Part shown: piece after piece, positions 48,061 to 58,220 of the stretch
Layout: each line of letters begins with the position of its first letter
Numbering within the stretch: the stretch's first letter is position 1
NCBI RefSeq assembly: GCF_022288725.1
Contig: NZ_JAKNTA010000003.1
Coordinates: 321,286 to 385,285 of the forward strand
From: Kitasatospora sp. A2-31
GTDB taxonomy: Bacteria > Actinomycetota > Actinomycetes > Streptomycetales > Streptomycetaceae
Length of the DNA: 64,000 nt
Reading direction: 5' to 3'
Notes under the pieces: model-generated
Told to the model about the DNA's origin: nothing
The model's input: only the letters and a program-made list of their open reading frames with translations
The model's database searches: none
Translations under genes and position numbers: made by a program

Positions 48061-49017
48061 ATGACCAACCCGGCCATCGCGGCGAACGGTCTGCGCAAGT
48101 CCTACGGCGAGAAGACCGTCCTCGACGGCATCGACCTGCGCATCCCCGCCGGCTCGGTGTTCGCCCTGCTCGGACCGAACGGCGCCGGCAAGACCACCAC
48201 CGTGCAGATCCTCTCCACCCTCATCACCGCCGACGGCGGGCAGGCCCGGGTCGCGGGCCACGACCTCACCGCCGCCCCGCAGGCCGTGCGCGCCGCGATC
48301 GGCGTCACCGGGCAGTTCTCCGCCGTCGACGGCCTGATCACCGGCGAGGAGAACATGCTCCTCATGGCGGACCTGCACCACCTGCCCCGGCGCGAGGGCC
48401 GCCGCGTCACCGCCGAACTCCTGGAGCGCTTCGACCTCACCGACGCCGCGAAGAAGCCCGCCTCCACCTACTCCGGCGGCATGAAGCGCCGCCTCGACAT
48501 CGCCATGACCCTGGTCGGCGACCCACGCATCATCTTCCTCGACGAACCCACCACCGGCCTCGACCCCCGCTCCCGCCACACCATGTGGCGGATCATCCGC
48601 GAACTGGTCACCGGCGGCGTCACCGTCTTCCTCACCACCCAGTACCTCGAGGAGGCCGACCAGCTCGCCGACCGCATCGCCGTCCTCCACAACGGCAGGA
48701 TCGCCGCCGAAGGCACCGCCGACGAGCTCAAACGACTCGTCCCCGGCGGCCACGTCCGCCTCCGCTTCACCGACCCGGCCGCCTACCGGGCCGCCGCCAC
48801 CGCCCTGCCCGGAGCCACCCCCGACGACGAGACCCTCGCCCTGCAGATCCCCAGCGACGGCAGCCAGCGCAACCTGCGCAGCGTCCTCGACCACCTCGAC
48901 ACCGCCGGCATCGAGGCCGACGAGCTGACCGTGCACACCCCCGACCTCGACGACGTGTTCTTCGCCCTCACCGCCACCGCCGCCGTCCCCGACCAGCCCA
49001 AGGAGAACGCCCGATGA
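48061..49017 (+). CDS. ABC transporter ATP-binding protein, DrrA family
   Basis: A 318-residue ATPase. Walker A is LLGPNGAGKTTTVQIL, the signature STYSGGMKRRLDIA, Walker B IIFLDEPTTGLDP, and the H-loop region reads FLTTQYLEEADQLADRIAVL. The C-terminal extension ending HTPDLDDVFFALT is typical of daunorubicin-resistance DrrA-like proteins. With the next gene it forms an exporter, probably of a hydrophobic compound or lipid. The stop overlaps the permease ATG (ATGA). Confidence 0.92.
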   Translation: MTNPAIAANGLRKSYGEKTVLDGIDLRIPAGSVFALLGPNGAGKTTTVQILSTLITADGGQARVAGHDLTAAPQAVRAAIGVTGQFSAVDGLITGEENMLLMADLHHLPRREGRRVTAELLERFDLTDAAKKPASTYSGGMKRRLDIAMTLVGDPRIIFLDEPTTGLDPRSRHTMWRIIRELVTGGVTVFLTTQYLEEADQLADRIAVLHNGRIAAEGTADELKRLVPGGHVRLRFTDPAAYRAAATALPGATPDDETLALQIPSDGSQRNLRSVLDHLDTAGIEADELTVHTPDLDDVFFALTATAAVPDQPKENAR

Positions 49018-49799
49018 GCACCCTCTCCCTCGCCGTCCGCGACTCGTCCACCATGCTGCGGCGCAACCTGCTGCACGCCCGGCGCTACCCGTCCCTGACG
49101 CTGAACCTCCTGCTCACCCCGGTCATGCTGCTGCTCCTGTTCGTCTACATCTTCGGCGACGCCATGAGCGCGGGCATCGGCGGCGGCGACCGCTCCGCCT
49201 ACATCGCCTACCTCGTCCCGGGCATCCTGCTGATGACCATCGGCAGCACCACCATCGGCACCGCGGTCTCCGTCTCCAACGACATGACCGAGGGCATCAT
49301 CGCCCGCTTCCGCACCATGGCGATCCACCGCGGCTCCGTGCTCGTCGGACACGTCGTCGGCAGCGTCCTGCAGGCGGTCATGAGCGTGCTCCTCGTCGGC
49401 GCCGTCGGCCTCGCCATCGGCTTCCGCACCACGGACACCACGCCGCTGGAGTGGCTCGCCGCCTTCGGCCTGCTCGTCCTGTTCGCCCTGGCGCTCACCT
49501 GGATCGCCGTCGGCATGGGCCTGGTCAGCCCGAACGCCGAGGCCGCCAGCAACAACGCCATGCCGCTGATCTTCCTCCCGCTCATCTCCAGCACGTTCGT
49601 CCCCGTCCACTCCATGCCCGGCTGGTTCCAGCCGATCGCCCAGTACCAGCCCTTCACCCCCGCCATCGAGACCCTGCGCGGGCTGCTCCTCGGCACGCAG
49701 ATCGGCGACAACGGATGGATCGCCCTCGCCTGGTGCCTCGGTCTCACCGCCCTCGGCTACCGCTGGTCGACCTCCACGTTCAACCGCGACCCGAAGTAG
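49014..49799 (+). CDS. ABC-2 type permease, DrrB family
   Basis: A 261-residue membrane protein with six hydrophobic segments. LTPVMLLLLFVYIFGDAM, the conserved VSNDMTEGIIARFRTMAIHR amphipathic region, and FLPLISSTFVPVHSMPGWFQ then PIAQYQPFTPAIETLRGLLL match ABC-2/DrrB permeases. Translation is coupled to the ATPase gene. A short hairpin follows about 130 bp downstream. Confidence 0.92.
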   Translation: MSTLSLAVRDSSTMLRRNLLHARRYPSLTLNLLLTPVMLLLLFVYIFGDAMSAGIGGGDRSAYIAYLVPGILLMTIGSTTIGTAVSVSNDMTEGIIARFRTMAIHRGSVLVGHVVGSVLQAVMSVLLVGAVGLAIGFRTTDTTPLEWLAAFGLLVLFALALTWIAVGMGLVSPNAEAASNNAMPLIFLPLISSTFVPVHSMPGWFQPIAQYQPFTPAIETLRGLLLGTQIGDNGWIALAWCLGLTALGYRWSTSTFNRDPK

Positions 49800-49931
49800 C
49801 CGCCGTGGCGACGCGGCAGCCCTCCGCACCTCGCACCGCCCCCGGGCGGCGTACTCCGACACCGGGTCGGCGCACGCCGCCCGTCGGCGTTCCGGGCGGC
49901 GTGCACCTCGTCATCCCGCGACTGCCGACCG

Positions 49932-49959
49932 CCGACCCCCTACCGCCGTAGGGGGTCGG
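49932..49959. promoter_or_regulatory. 12-bp inverted repeat upstream of the two-component operon
   Basis: ccgaccccctac, a 4-nt loop and its exact complement lie 91 bp before the ATG at 50051 and 132 bp after the ABC permease stop. It may terminate the ABC operon, but the CCCCCTA/TAGGGGG dyad placed before a NarL-type system could equally be the operator of its response regulator. Confidence 0.55.
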
Positions 49960-50050
49960 TTTGGCTCTGCGGTGGGACGTGCCGGGTGGCCTCCGGCTCG
50001 TAGCTTTCGGGGTGTCGGCACACGGGTTGACCAGAGAGTGAGAAGAGACC

Positions 50051-50632
50051 ATGACCGTCATCGCCTCGCACCGCAACAGCACCGCCGCCGGGTCCCGCAC
50101 CGGTCTGCTCCGGTCCGGGTTCGTGCGCAGGATCGGGCAGGCCGCCACGCTCCTGCCCGTCTCGGTCGCCGCGGTCGGCGCGCTCGCCGCAGGCCGCCCG
50201 GACGCGGCGCGCCGCTGGTGGGCCCGGATCGCCGAGCAGGGGACGGCGCGGACGGAACGGCGCGGCCCCGGCGCGGCGCGGCTGCTGGCGCACGGGCTGC
50301 TCGCCGTGCCGCTGGGGTTGCTGACCCTGATCCCGATCGGCATGGAGGTGCTGTTCGTGCTGCGCGGCGTGCTGTACCCCCTGGTCCAGCCGGGTCCGTA
50401 CACCACGGCGTGGGGCGGTCCCACGACGGCCGGGGCGTGGCTGGCGCACTTCGGGGTGGGCCTGCCGACGGCGGCCGCCGGGCTGGGGCTGCTGTGGCTG
50501 CTGCACCGGCTGCACGCGCGGCTGGCGGGCGGCATGTGGGGCCGACGGGTCGGCGCCTGGCCCGTTGTGGCGACGGCGGCGGCCCTGGGCGCCGGTGCGC
50601 TGCTCGTCAACGCGTGGGTCCACCAGCTGTGA
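50051..50632 (+). CDS. Membrane protein preceding two-component system
   Basis: A 193-residue protein with about four hydrophobic segments (about 35-48, 80-108, 125-150 and 165-190). WWARIAEQGTARTERRGPGA is a cytoplasmic loop, and VLYPLVQPGPYTTAWGGPTT an external loop typical of the N-terminal sensor-like domain found in some actinomycete histidine kinases. It lies 50 bp before the kinase gene on the same strand, so it may form part of the sensing unit. GAGTGAGAAGAG precedes the ATG. Confidence 0.7.
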   Translation: MTVIASHRNSTAAGSRTGLLRSGFVRRIGQAATLLPVSVAAVGALAAGRPDAARRWWARIAEQGTARTERRGPGAARLLAHGLLAVPLGLLTLIPIGMEVLFVLRGVLYPLVQPGPYTTAWGGPTTAGAWLAHFGVGLPTAAAGLGLLWLLHRLHARLAGGMWGRRVGAWPVVATAAALGAGALLVNAWVHQL

Positions 50633-50682
50633 TCCGGACCGACCGGGAGGCCGGGGCGGGGTCGGTCGTACGATGGCCCGCG

Positions 50683-51960
50683 ATGAAGATCCACTCTGTC
50701 GGTCTCCCCCTGCGCTCCCTCCCGGCCGTCTTACGCGCGGCGGTCTGGAGCGACCTGGCACGGCCGTCGATCCCCTTCCCCGGCGGCCGCCGGGGCGGCA
50801 GGATCCTGACCGCGGTGGTGTGGCTGCTGGCGGTGGCCGCCTACTTCGCAGGCACCCTGGACCTGGCCCAGCACTACGGCTTCGGCTACGGCCCGGCGAT
50901 GGCGCTGACCGTCGCCCGCGCCGTCCCGCTCGTCCTGGCGCTGAGCCGTCCCCGGGCCGCCTGGTGGACGCAGTTGGCGGCGGTGACCCTGACGGCCGCG
51001 CTCGCCAGGCCCTACTCGGCGGCGGAGCCCTGGCCCTGGGCCGTGACCTCGGTCCTCACGCTGGCGACGACGCTCGGCGTGGTGGGGCTGCGGGCCCCGC
51101 GCCGGGCGATCGTGGCGATGTGGTGCGAGGTGCTCGTCGTGGGGACGGTGCTGGCCGTGACGGTCCCGGCCCACGGGGGCCTGCCCGCGTTGCTCCCGCT
51201 GACGGTGATCCTCGCGGTCGCGGCGGTCACCGCGAACGCGGTGCGCGGCCGCGGCGACGTCCAGGCCCGCCTCCTGCTGGCGGAGGAGCGGGGCGCGGCC
51301 GAGCAGGCCAGGGCGGCGCTCCTCGCCGAGCGCGCCCGCATCGCCCGCGAACTGCACGACGTGGTGGCCCACCACATGTCGGTGATCACCGTGCAGGCCG
51401 ACAGCGCCCCGTACCGCGTCGCCGACGTCTCGCCGGGCGCCGCCGGTGAGTTCGCCGCGATCGCCGCCGAGGCGCGCCGATCTCTCGCGGAGATGCGGCG
51501 CCTGCTCCACGTGCTGCGCAACGAGGACTCCCCGGACGGCGAACACGCCCCCCAACCCGACGTGTCCGACCTGCCCGCGCTCCTGGAGGCGACCCGCCGC
51601 GCCGGCGTCGACGCCCGCCTGGACGTGGCCGACGACGTGCTGTCGGCCACGGGACTGCCGGCTGCCGTCGCCCTCTCGGCGTACCGCCTGGTCCAGGAGG
51701 CGCTGAGCAACGTGGTCCGCCACGCTCCGGGCGCCCGTGCGGACGTCGAGGTGCGGCGCTCCGCCGGCGCCCTGCGCGTCAGTGTCGTCAACTCGCCGCC
51801 CGGCGACGTGCGTCCGGCCGTGGAGACACGCACCGGTGGACACGGCCTGGTCGGCATGCGGGAGCGAGTCGCCATGCTGGACGGCGAGTTCACCGCGGAA
51901 CCCCTCGCCGACGGCGGCTTCCGGATGGCCGCCGTCCTGCCACTACCGGGAACACCGTGA
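50683..51960 (+). CDS. NarL-type sensor histidine kinase with a TTA codon
   Basis: A 425-residue kinase. Five or six membrane segments (about 40-190) precede a coiled segment and the HisKA_3 box ERARIARELHDVVAHHMSVI (phosphoacceptor His about 225). The ATPase has LVQEALSNVVRHAPGA (N-box) and GGHGLVGMRERVAML (G-box). Codon 17 (50731-50733) is TTA for Leu, the only clear in-frame TTA I found in the window, so translation should depend on the bldA tRNA. The ATG at 50683 has a poor ribosome site. The stop overlaps the regulator GTG. Confidence 0.87.
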   Translation: MKIHSVGLPLRSLPAVLRAAVWSDLARPSIPFPGGRRGGRILTAVVWLLAVAAYFAGTLDLAQHYGFGYGPAMALTVARAVPLVLALSRPRAAWWTQLAAVTLTAALARPYSAAEPWPWAVTSVLTLATTLGVVGLRAPRRAIVAMWCEVLVVGTVLAVTVPAHGGLPALLPLTVILAVAAVTANAVRGRGDVQARLLLAEERGAAEQARAALLAERARIARELHDVVAHHMSVITVQADSAPYRVADVSPGAAGEFAAIAAEARRSLAEMRRLLHVLRNEDSPDGEHAPQPDVSDLPALLEATRRAGVDARLDVADDVLSATGLPAAVALSAYRLVQEALSNVVRHAPGARADVEVRRSAGALRVSVVNSPPGDVRPAVETRTGGHGLVGMRERVAMLDGEFTAEPLADGGFRMAAVLPLPGTP

Positions 51961-52634
51961 CCATCAACGTACTCATCGTCGACGACCAGGCCATGATCCG
52001 CGCCGGCTTCGGCGCCCTGCTCGACGCGCAGCCCGACATCGCCGTGGTCGGCGAGGCGGGCGACGGCGAGGAGGGCGTGGCCCTGTGCGCCGCCCGACGG
52101 CCCGACGTCGTGCTCATGGACGTGCGCATGCCGGTCCTGGACGGGCTGGAGGCGACCCGCCGCCTCATGAACCCGCCCCCCGGCACCGGGTACCGGCCGA
52201 GGGTCCTGATGCTCACCACCTTCGACATCGACGACTACGTGTACGAGGCACTGGCCGCGGGCGCCAGCGGGTTCCTGCTCAAGGACGCCCCGCCCGCCGA
52301 CCTGATCCAGGCCGTGCGGGTCGTCGCGGCCGGCGAGGCCCTGCTGGCACCGCGGGTGACCCGGCGCCTGATCGAGGGCTTCGTCCGCAGCCGTCCGGTG
52401 GCGTCCAAGACGCCCGAGCGGCTGAAGGGCCTGACCCCCCGGGAGACCGAGGTCCTCGTCCACGTCGCCCGCGGCCGGTCCAACGGCGAGATAGCGGCGG
52501 AGCTGTTCCTCGCCGAACAGACGGTCAAGACCCACGTCTCACGGATCCTCGACAAGATCGCGGCCAGGGACCGGGCCCAGGCCATCGTGTTCGCCTACGA
52601 GAGCGGCCTGGTCAGGGCCGGGGAGACCGGCTGA
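51957..52634 (+). CDS. NarL/LuxR-type response regulator
   Basis: A 225-residue regulator. The receiver (about 1-125) has VLIVDDQAMIRAGFGALLDA, the phosphoacceptor Asp in VVLMDVRMPVLDGLEA, and GASGFLLKDAPP. The LuxR-type HTH (about 155-215) reads LTPRETEVLVHVARGRSNGE, then IAAELFLAEQTVKTHVSRIL. GTG start overlapping the kinase stop. The target genes are unknown; autoregulation through the dyad at 49932 and control of the neighbouring exporter genes are possible. Confidence 0.92.
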   Translation: MTINVLIVDDQAMIRAGFGALLDAQPDIAVVGEAGDGEEGVALCAARRPDVVLMDVRMPVLDGLEATRRLMNPPPGTGYRPRVLMLTTFDIDDYVYEALAAGASGFLLKDAPPADLIQAVRVVAAGEALLAPRVTRRLIEGFVRSRPVASKTPERLKGLTPRETEVLVHVARGRSNGEIAAELFLAEQTVKTHVSRILDKIAARDRAQAIVFAYESGLVRAGETG

Positions 52635-52972
52635 GCGCACCACCCCCTCGGGCCTGTGAGCCCACCGCCCCCGCGGGCTCCTTCTCGACCGGGGAGGGGC
52701 GACCGGGGAGGGTCGAGCAGGGAGAGGGGGGCCTCCCACGCGACGGACCCCGGTGGCCCGCCCGTCCCGGCGAGGTGGGGCCGGCGGCCGCCTCCCGGAT
52801 GGCTGGGGGTGGCTGGGAGGCTGCTGGGAGGTTCACCATCGGTCGGCCTCCCCGCAGCCAAGAGCCACGCTCGAACGGGGTGGCACGTGCCGAAATGACC
52901 GGATTCGGGCGGTCAGCGTTCTCCCAGCCGGGGCTCAGGAGCTCGAAAGGGCGTCCGGCGAAGCTGTGCGGC
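52635..52972. other. 338-bp intergenic region, no gene seen
   Basis: A 13-bp imperfect direct repeat (cgaccggggaggg, about 52686-52712) lies in a purine-rich stretch. A promoter for the exporter operon should be here, but I see no convincing hexamers. Confidence 0.4.
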
Positions 52973-54369
52973 ATGAAGGTGCTCCTGCGACGGCGTGGTG
53001 CCGTCCTCCTGAACTCCGCGCTCGGCGTGGCCCTGGTGGGCGCCGTGGCTCTGGCGTACACGACGCTGGACGGCGGTACCGAGAAGGCGGCCGGCAAGGC
53101 GCAGGTCCGGACGGCGACGGTGGCCAGGGGCACGGTCCTGGCCACCGTGTCCGGAACCGGAACCCTGGTCTCGCCCACCGACGCGGCCCAGGACTTCACC
53201 ACCGGCGGGAAGCTGACGGCGATCAAGGTGGCGGTGGGCGACACCGTGACCAAGGGCCAGGTGCTGGCGACGGTCGACACCACGGCGGCCCAGCAGCAGG
53301 TGGACGCGGCCAAGGCGGCCCTCACCACGGCCGACGCCAATCTCGACAAGGCGGAGGCCGGGGTCACCACCACGACCACCCAGCAGATCCCGGGCACCGC
53401 CCAGCCGTCCGGCGGCACCGGCGGCACCGGCGGCAACGGCGGGGGCGCCGGAGGTGGGGAGCGCGGAGCGGGCGTGAGCAGTACGCCCGCTCCGCAGACC
53501 ACCACGATCACCACCACCAAGGTGGACGAGGCGGCCGTCGCCCAGGCCGAGCAGCAGGTGGCCACCGCCCGGACCAACCTGGCCAACGCCCAGGCCGCCC
53601 TGGCCGGGACCACGCTGACCGCCTCGGTGGACGGCACGGTGGCGTCGGTCACCGGCAAGGTCGGCGACACGGTGGGCGGTGGCACCGGCACCGCCTCGGG
53701 CGCCGCCAAGTCCTCGGGCGCCAGCGCGGGCTCCGCCGCGCCGAGCGGCTTCATCGTGCTGACCAACCCGACCGGGATGCAGGTCACCGCCAACTTCTCC
53801 GAACTGGACTCGCTCAAGCTGAAGAAGGGCGAGGCGGCCACCGTCACCCTGAACGCGCAGTCCGACACCAAGCTCAACGCCACCGTCCTGTCGGTCAGCT
53901 CGCTGCCCGTGAGCAGCGGCGGCACCGGCGGCGCGGCCGCCGTCCAGTACGCGGCCACGCTGCAGATCACCGGTGACACCGGCAAGCTCCGCACCGGCCT
54001 CAGCGCGACCGTCTCGGTGGTCACCGGCGAGGCCGACAACGCGCTCTCGCTGCCCACCGCGGCGCTGGCCGGGACCGGTGGCACCCGGACCGCCACCGTG
54101 GTGCACCCGGACGGGACCACCGAGCGGGTCGAGGTCGGCGTGGGCGTCGAGGGCGACACCACCGTCCAGGTGGTCTCCGGGCTGAACGAGGGCGACAAGG
54201 TCGAACTCGCCTCCACCAGCGGCACCAACGGCTTCCCCAACGGCTCCTTCCCGGGAGGGGGCGGCCAGGGCGGCCGCAACGGCGGCGGCACGGGCGTGGC
54301 CGGGTTCGGCGGTGCCGGTGGCGCCGGGGGTACCGGGGGCGGCGCGGGCCGGGCCGGCGGTACTCGCTG

Positions 54370-54370
<1 letters not shown>
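52973..54370 (+). CDS. MacA/HlyD-like periplasmic-adaptor protein
   Basis: A 465-residue membrane-fusion-type subunit. One N-terminal anchor (about 12-32) is followed by a split lipoyl/hairpin region: AVGDTVTKGQVLATVDTTAA, then two helices with AEQQVATARTNLANAQAALA, then TLTASVDGTVASVTGKVGDT. Beta-barrel segments follow, with VTANFSELDSLKLKKGEAAT. Linkers and tail are unusually Gly-rich (GGTGGTGGNGGGAGGGERG; C-terminal Gly-Gly run). In a Gram-positive, this subunit would work at the outer face of the membrane with the MacB-like pair downstream. The stop overlaps the ATPase ATG (TGATG). Confidence 0.85.
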
Positions 54371-55184
<814 letters not shown>

Positions 55185-55188
<4 letters not shown>

Positions 55189-56396
55189 TCCTCTGGCAGA
55201 TGCTCCGTTTCGCCGTCGGCGGCCTGGCGGCCAACAAGGTGCGTTCCGCCCTGACGATGCTCGGGGTGCTGATCGGCGTCGCCTCGGTGATCCTGCTGCT
55301 GGCGGTCGGCAACGGCTCCTCCGAGGCGGTCAAGGAGTCGATCACCTCGCTCGGCACCAACTCGCTGACCGTCAGTTCCGGTTCCGCCTTCGGCGGGGCG
55401 CGGACGGCCTCCGCCGCCAAGAAGCTCACCGTGGCCGACGCCAGGGCGCTGGCGAGCGACCCGGACACCACGGCGATCAAGTCGGTCGCCCCGGTCGTCA
55501 CCGCCTCCGGCACCGCGCTGTACGGGGACATCTCGTACACGCCCGGCTCGATCGTCGGGACCTACCCCGCCTACTTCGAGACCGCCAACCAGCGGATCGG
55601 ACACGGCGAGTACTTCTCCAACGACGACGTGCTCGGCTCCCGCAAGGTCGCCGTGCTCGGCGCCACCACCGCGAAGCAGCTGTTCGCCGCCGCCGACCCG
55701 GTCGGCAGGCAGATCACCGTCGGCGGTACGCCGCTCACCGTGGTCGGGGTGCTCCGGGCCAAGGGCGGCACCGGCTTCACCGACCCGGACGACGTGGTGA
55801 TCGCCCCGCTGCCGACGGTGCAGAACGCCTTCACCGGCTTCGGCTCGGTCAACCAGATCCTGGTGCAGGCCACCTCCGCGGACACCACCACCGCCGCGCA
55901 GGCCGAGATCACCCGGGTGCTGCTCGGCACCCACGCGATCACCGACCCGAGCAAGGCGGACTTCCGGATCAGCAACCAGGCCTCGCTGCTCACCGCCCGC
56001 GAGTCCACCACGAAGACCTTCACCGTGCTGCTGGGCGCGGTGGCCGCGATCTCGCTGCTGGTCGGCGGGATCGGCATCACCAACATCATGCTGGTCACCG
56101 TCACCGAGCGGACGAGGGAGATCGGCATTCGCAAGGCGCTCGGCGCGCCGCGCGGGGTCATCCTCGGGCAGTTCCTGACCGAGTCCACCCTGCTGTCGGT
56201 GATCGGCGCCGGACTCGGCGTGCTGGTCGGGATCGCCGGCTCGCACTTCGAGATCGTCGGCATCAAGCCGGTGGTGATCCCCGAGTCGGTGCTCGGCGCC
56301 TTCGGCATCGCCGTCGCGATCGGGCTGTTCTTCGGCAGCTACCCCGCCAACCGGGCCGCCTCGCTGCGCCCGATCGACGCCCTCCGGCACGAGTGA
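55185..56396 (+). CDS. MacB-like ABC permease (FtsX family)
   Basis: A 403-residue permease. TM1 (about 15-45, SALTMLGVLIGVASVILLLA) is followed by a large extracytoplasmic MacB core domain (about 50-265). Three C-terminal TM segments contain GAVAAISLLVGGIGITNIML, then TERTREIGIRKALGAPRGVI. Known MacB systems use mechanotransmission to expel peptides or toxins from the outer side. GTG start coupled to the ATPase gene. With the adaptor upstream and DUF5666 downstream it forms a four-gene cassette. Confidence 0.92.
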
Positions 56397-56475
56397 TCCG
56401 GCGCAGCCCGCACCCCTGGCGTGTCCGACACGCCCCGGCCCCCGAGCAGCCCACGAGTAGGACGGGACACCACCC

Positions 56476-57165
56476 ATGAGCAACGAGATCGAGCCGAGCA
56501 CCCCGGCCGAGCAGGTCGTCCTGCTCTCCACCCCGCCGGACGCCCGGGACGTCACCGCCGAACTGGCCGCGCCCCCGCGCCGCAAGCTGCCCTGGCTCAG
56601 CCTCGCCCTCGGGGGTGCCGTGATCGCCACGGCCGCCTTCGCGGGCGGCGTCTGGTACCAGAAGGACAACGGCTCCGGCGGGTCCGGCCGGGCGGTGGCC
56701 GGCGGCCAGCAGCCCCGCGGGGCCGGCGCGACCCCCGGCGCCCCCGGGCAGAACGGCGGCCGCCGGGGCGGCCAGGGCGGTCAGGGCAACGGCCAGGGCG
56801 GTGGGGGCAACGGCCAGGGCGGCCAGGGCGGCTTCACCCGCGGCACCGTCAAGGCCGTCGACGGCACCACCGTCTACCTCACCGACGCCAACGGCAACAC
56901 CGTCAAGATCACCACCGGCGACGCGACGAAGGTCCAGCTCAACAAGGAGGGCAAGGTCGCCGACCTGCAGCCCGGCCAGAGCGTGACCGTCGTCGGCACC
57001 CCCGACGCCAACGGCGGGTACGCGGCCAGCCAGCTCGTCGAGGGCGCCACCGGCTTCGGCGGCTTCGGCGGCTTCGGCGGAGCGGGCGGCTTCGGCGGCG
57101 GAGGGGGCAACCGGACGGCGTCCGGCGGCGGAGGAGGGGGCAACCGGACCGCGTCCGGCGGCTGA
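56476..57165 (+). CDS. Membrane-anchored DUF5666 protein with Gly-rich linkers
   Basis: A 229-residue protein. A cytoplasmic leader is followed by one TM (about 40-62), a Gly/Gln/Asn-rich linker with QGGQGNGQGG-type repeats, and a small OB-like domain (about 115-190) with RGTVKAVDGTTVYLTDANGN and VTVVGTPDANGGYAAS, matching DUF5666. The tail is GFGGFGGFGGAGG followed by a tandem GGGGNRTASGG. It lies 79 bp after the permease and is probably co-transcribed with the exporter. Function unknown; an extracytoplasmic substrate- or surface-interaction role is a guess. Confidence 0.8.
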   Translation: MSNEIEPSTPAEQVVLLSTPPDARDVTAELAAPPRRKLPWLSLALGGAVIATAAFAGGVWYQKDNGSGGSGRAVAGGQQPRGAGATPGAPGQNGGRRGGQGGQGNGQGGGGNGQGGQGGFTRGTVKAVDGTTVYLTDANGNTVKITTGDATKVQLNKEGKVADLQPGQSVTVVGTPDANGGYAASQLVEGATGFGGFGGFGGAGGFGGGGGNRTASGGGGGGNRTASGG

Positions 57166-57419
57166 CCCCGCAGCCGCCGGACGCCCGCGCGGCCCGGCCG
57201 AATCCTTCCGGCGGCCGGGCCGCGCCGCCCTGCCCGCCGCAGGGCGGCCGGGTCCTCCCGGAACCGCCGCCCGTGCGCACACCACCGAACCGGTCCCGGC
57301 GGGCTCGTTCGCGCAAAACCGCCCGATAAGGTGTTAATCCAACATTCATCGATGGCGCATAGCCTCTGCGGGCTAGCCTCAAGCTGAATGCCATCGTCCG
57401 ACCGGGAGGCGGAACCGCC

Positions 57420-58208
57420 GTGCAAGGCACTGTGTCCACACCAGGCAGCTCCGCGGTGGCCGGCGGCCCGGGGGAGGCGTTCCTCCTCGTCGTCGACGAC
57501 GAACCCAACATCCGCGAGCTGCTCTCCGCCTCGCTGCGCTTCTCCGGCTTCCGGGTCGCCTCCGCCGCCACCGGCGCCGAGGCGCTCGAACTCATCGCGG
57601 CCGACCGCCCCGACCTGGTCGTCCTCGACGTGATGCTGCCCGACCTCGACGGCTTCACCGTGGTCGAGCGGTTGCGCGAGCAGACCAGCCGCGGCCAGAT
57701 CGCCGGCTCGGCGCACGGCCACTCCGGCGACCACCTCCCGGTGCTCTTCCTGACCGCCAAGGACGGCGTCGGCGACAAGGTCCAGGGCCTCGCGGCCGGA
57801 GCGGACGACTACGTCACCAAGCCGTTCAGCCTGGAGGAGCTGATCGCCCGGATCCGCGCCATCCTGCGCCGGGCGGGCGGCCCCGCCGAGGACGGCCGGC
57901 TGGTCGTCGGCGACCTCACCCTCGACCCGATCGCGCACGAGGTCACCCGCGGCGCCACCCCGGTCTCGCTCTCCCCCACCGAGTTCAAGCTGCTGCACTA
58001 CCTGATGGCCAACGTCGGCCGCGTGGTGTCCAAGGCGCAGATCCTCGACCACGTGTGGGCGTACGACTTCGGCGGCGACCTCTCCATCGTCGAGTCCTAC
58101 ATCTCCTACCTGCGCCGCAAGCTCGACTCCGGCCCGGCCCACGGCCCCAAGCTGATCCACACCGTGCGCGGGATCGGCTACGCCCTGCGCCGACCGCCGC
58201 AGAACTGA
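57420..58208 (+). CDS. OmpR-family response regulator
   Basis: A 262-residue regulator. The receiver (about 22-140) has LLVVDDEPNIRELLSASLRF, the phosphoacceptor Asp in LVVLDVMLPDLDGFTV, and GADDYVTKPFSLEELIARIR. A basic insertion RGQIAGSAHGHSGDH occurs after alpha-3. The winged helix (about 160-258) contains LSPTEFKLLHYLMANVGRVV, HVWAYDFGGDLSIVESYISY and IHTVRGIGYALR. The GTG start follows GGAGGCGG. The gap before it (57166-57419) is AT-richer near 57310-57380 and probably carries the promoter. The kinase gene follows 12 bp later. Confidence 0.92.
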   Translation: MQGTVSTPGSSAVAGGPGEAFLLVVDDEPNIRELLSASLRFSGFRVASAATGAEALELIAADRPDLVVLDVMLPDLDGFTVVERLREQTSRGQIAGSAHGHSGDHLPVLFLTAKDGVGDKVQGLAAGADDYVTKPFSLEELIARIRAILRRAGGPAEDGRLVVGDLTLDPIAHEVTRGATPVSLSPTEFKLLHYLMANVGRVVSKAQILDHVWAYDFGGDLSIVESYISYLRRKLDSGPAHGPKLIHTVRGIGYALRRPPQN

Positions 58209-58220
58209 CGGACCGCCCCG

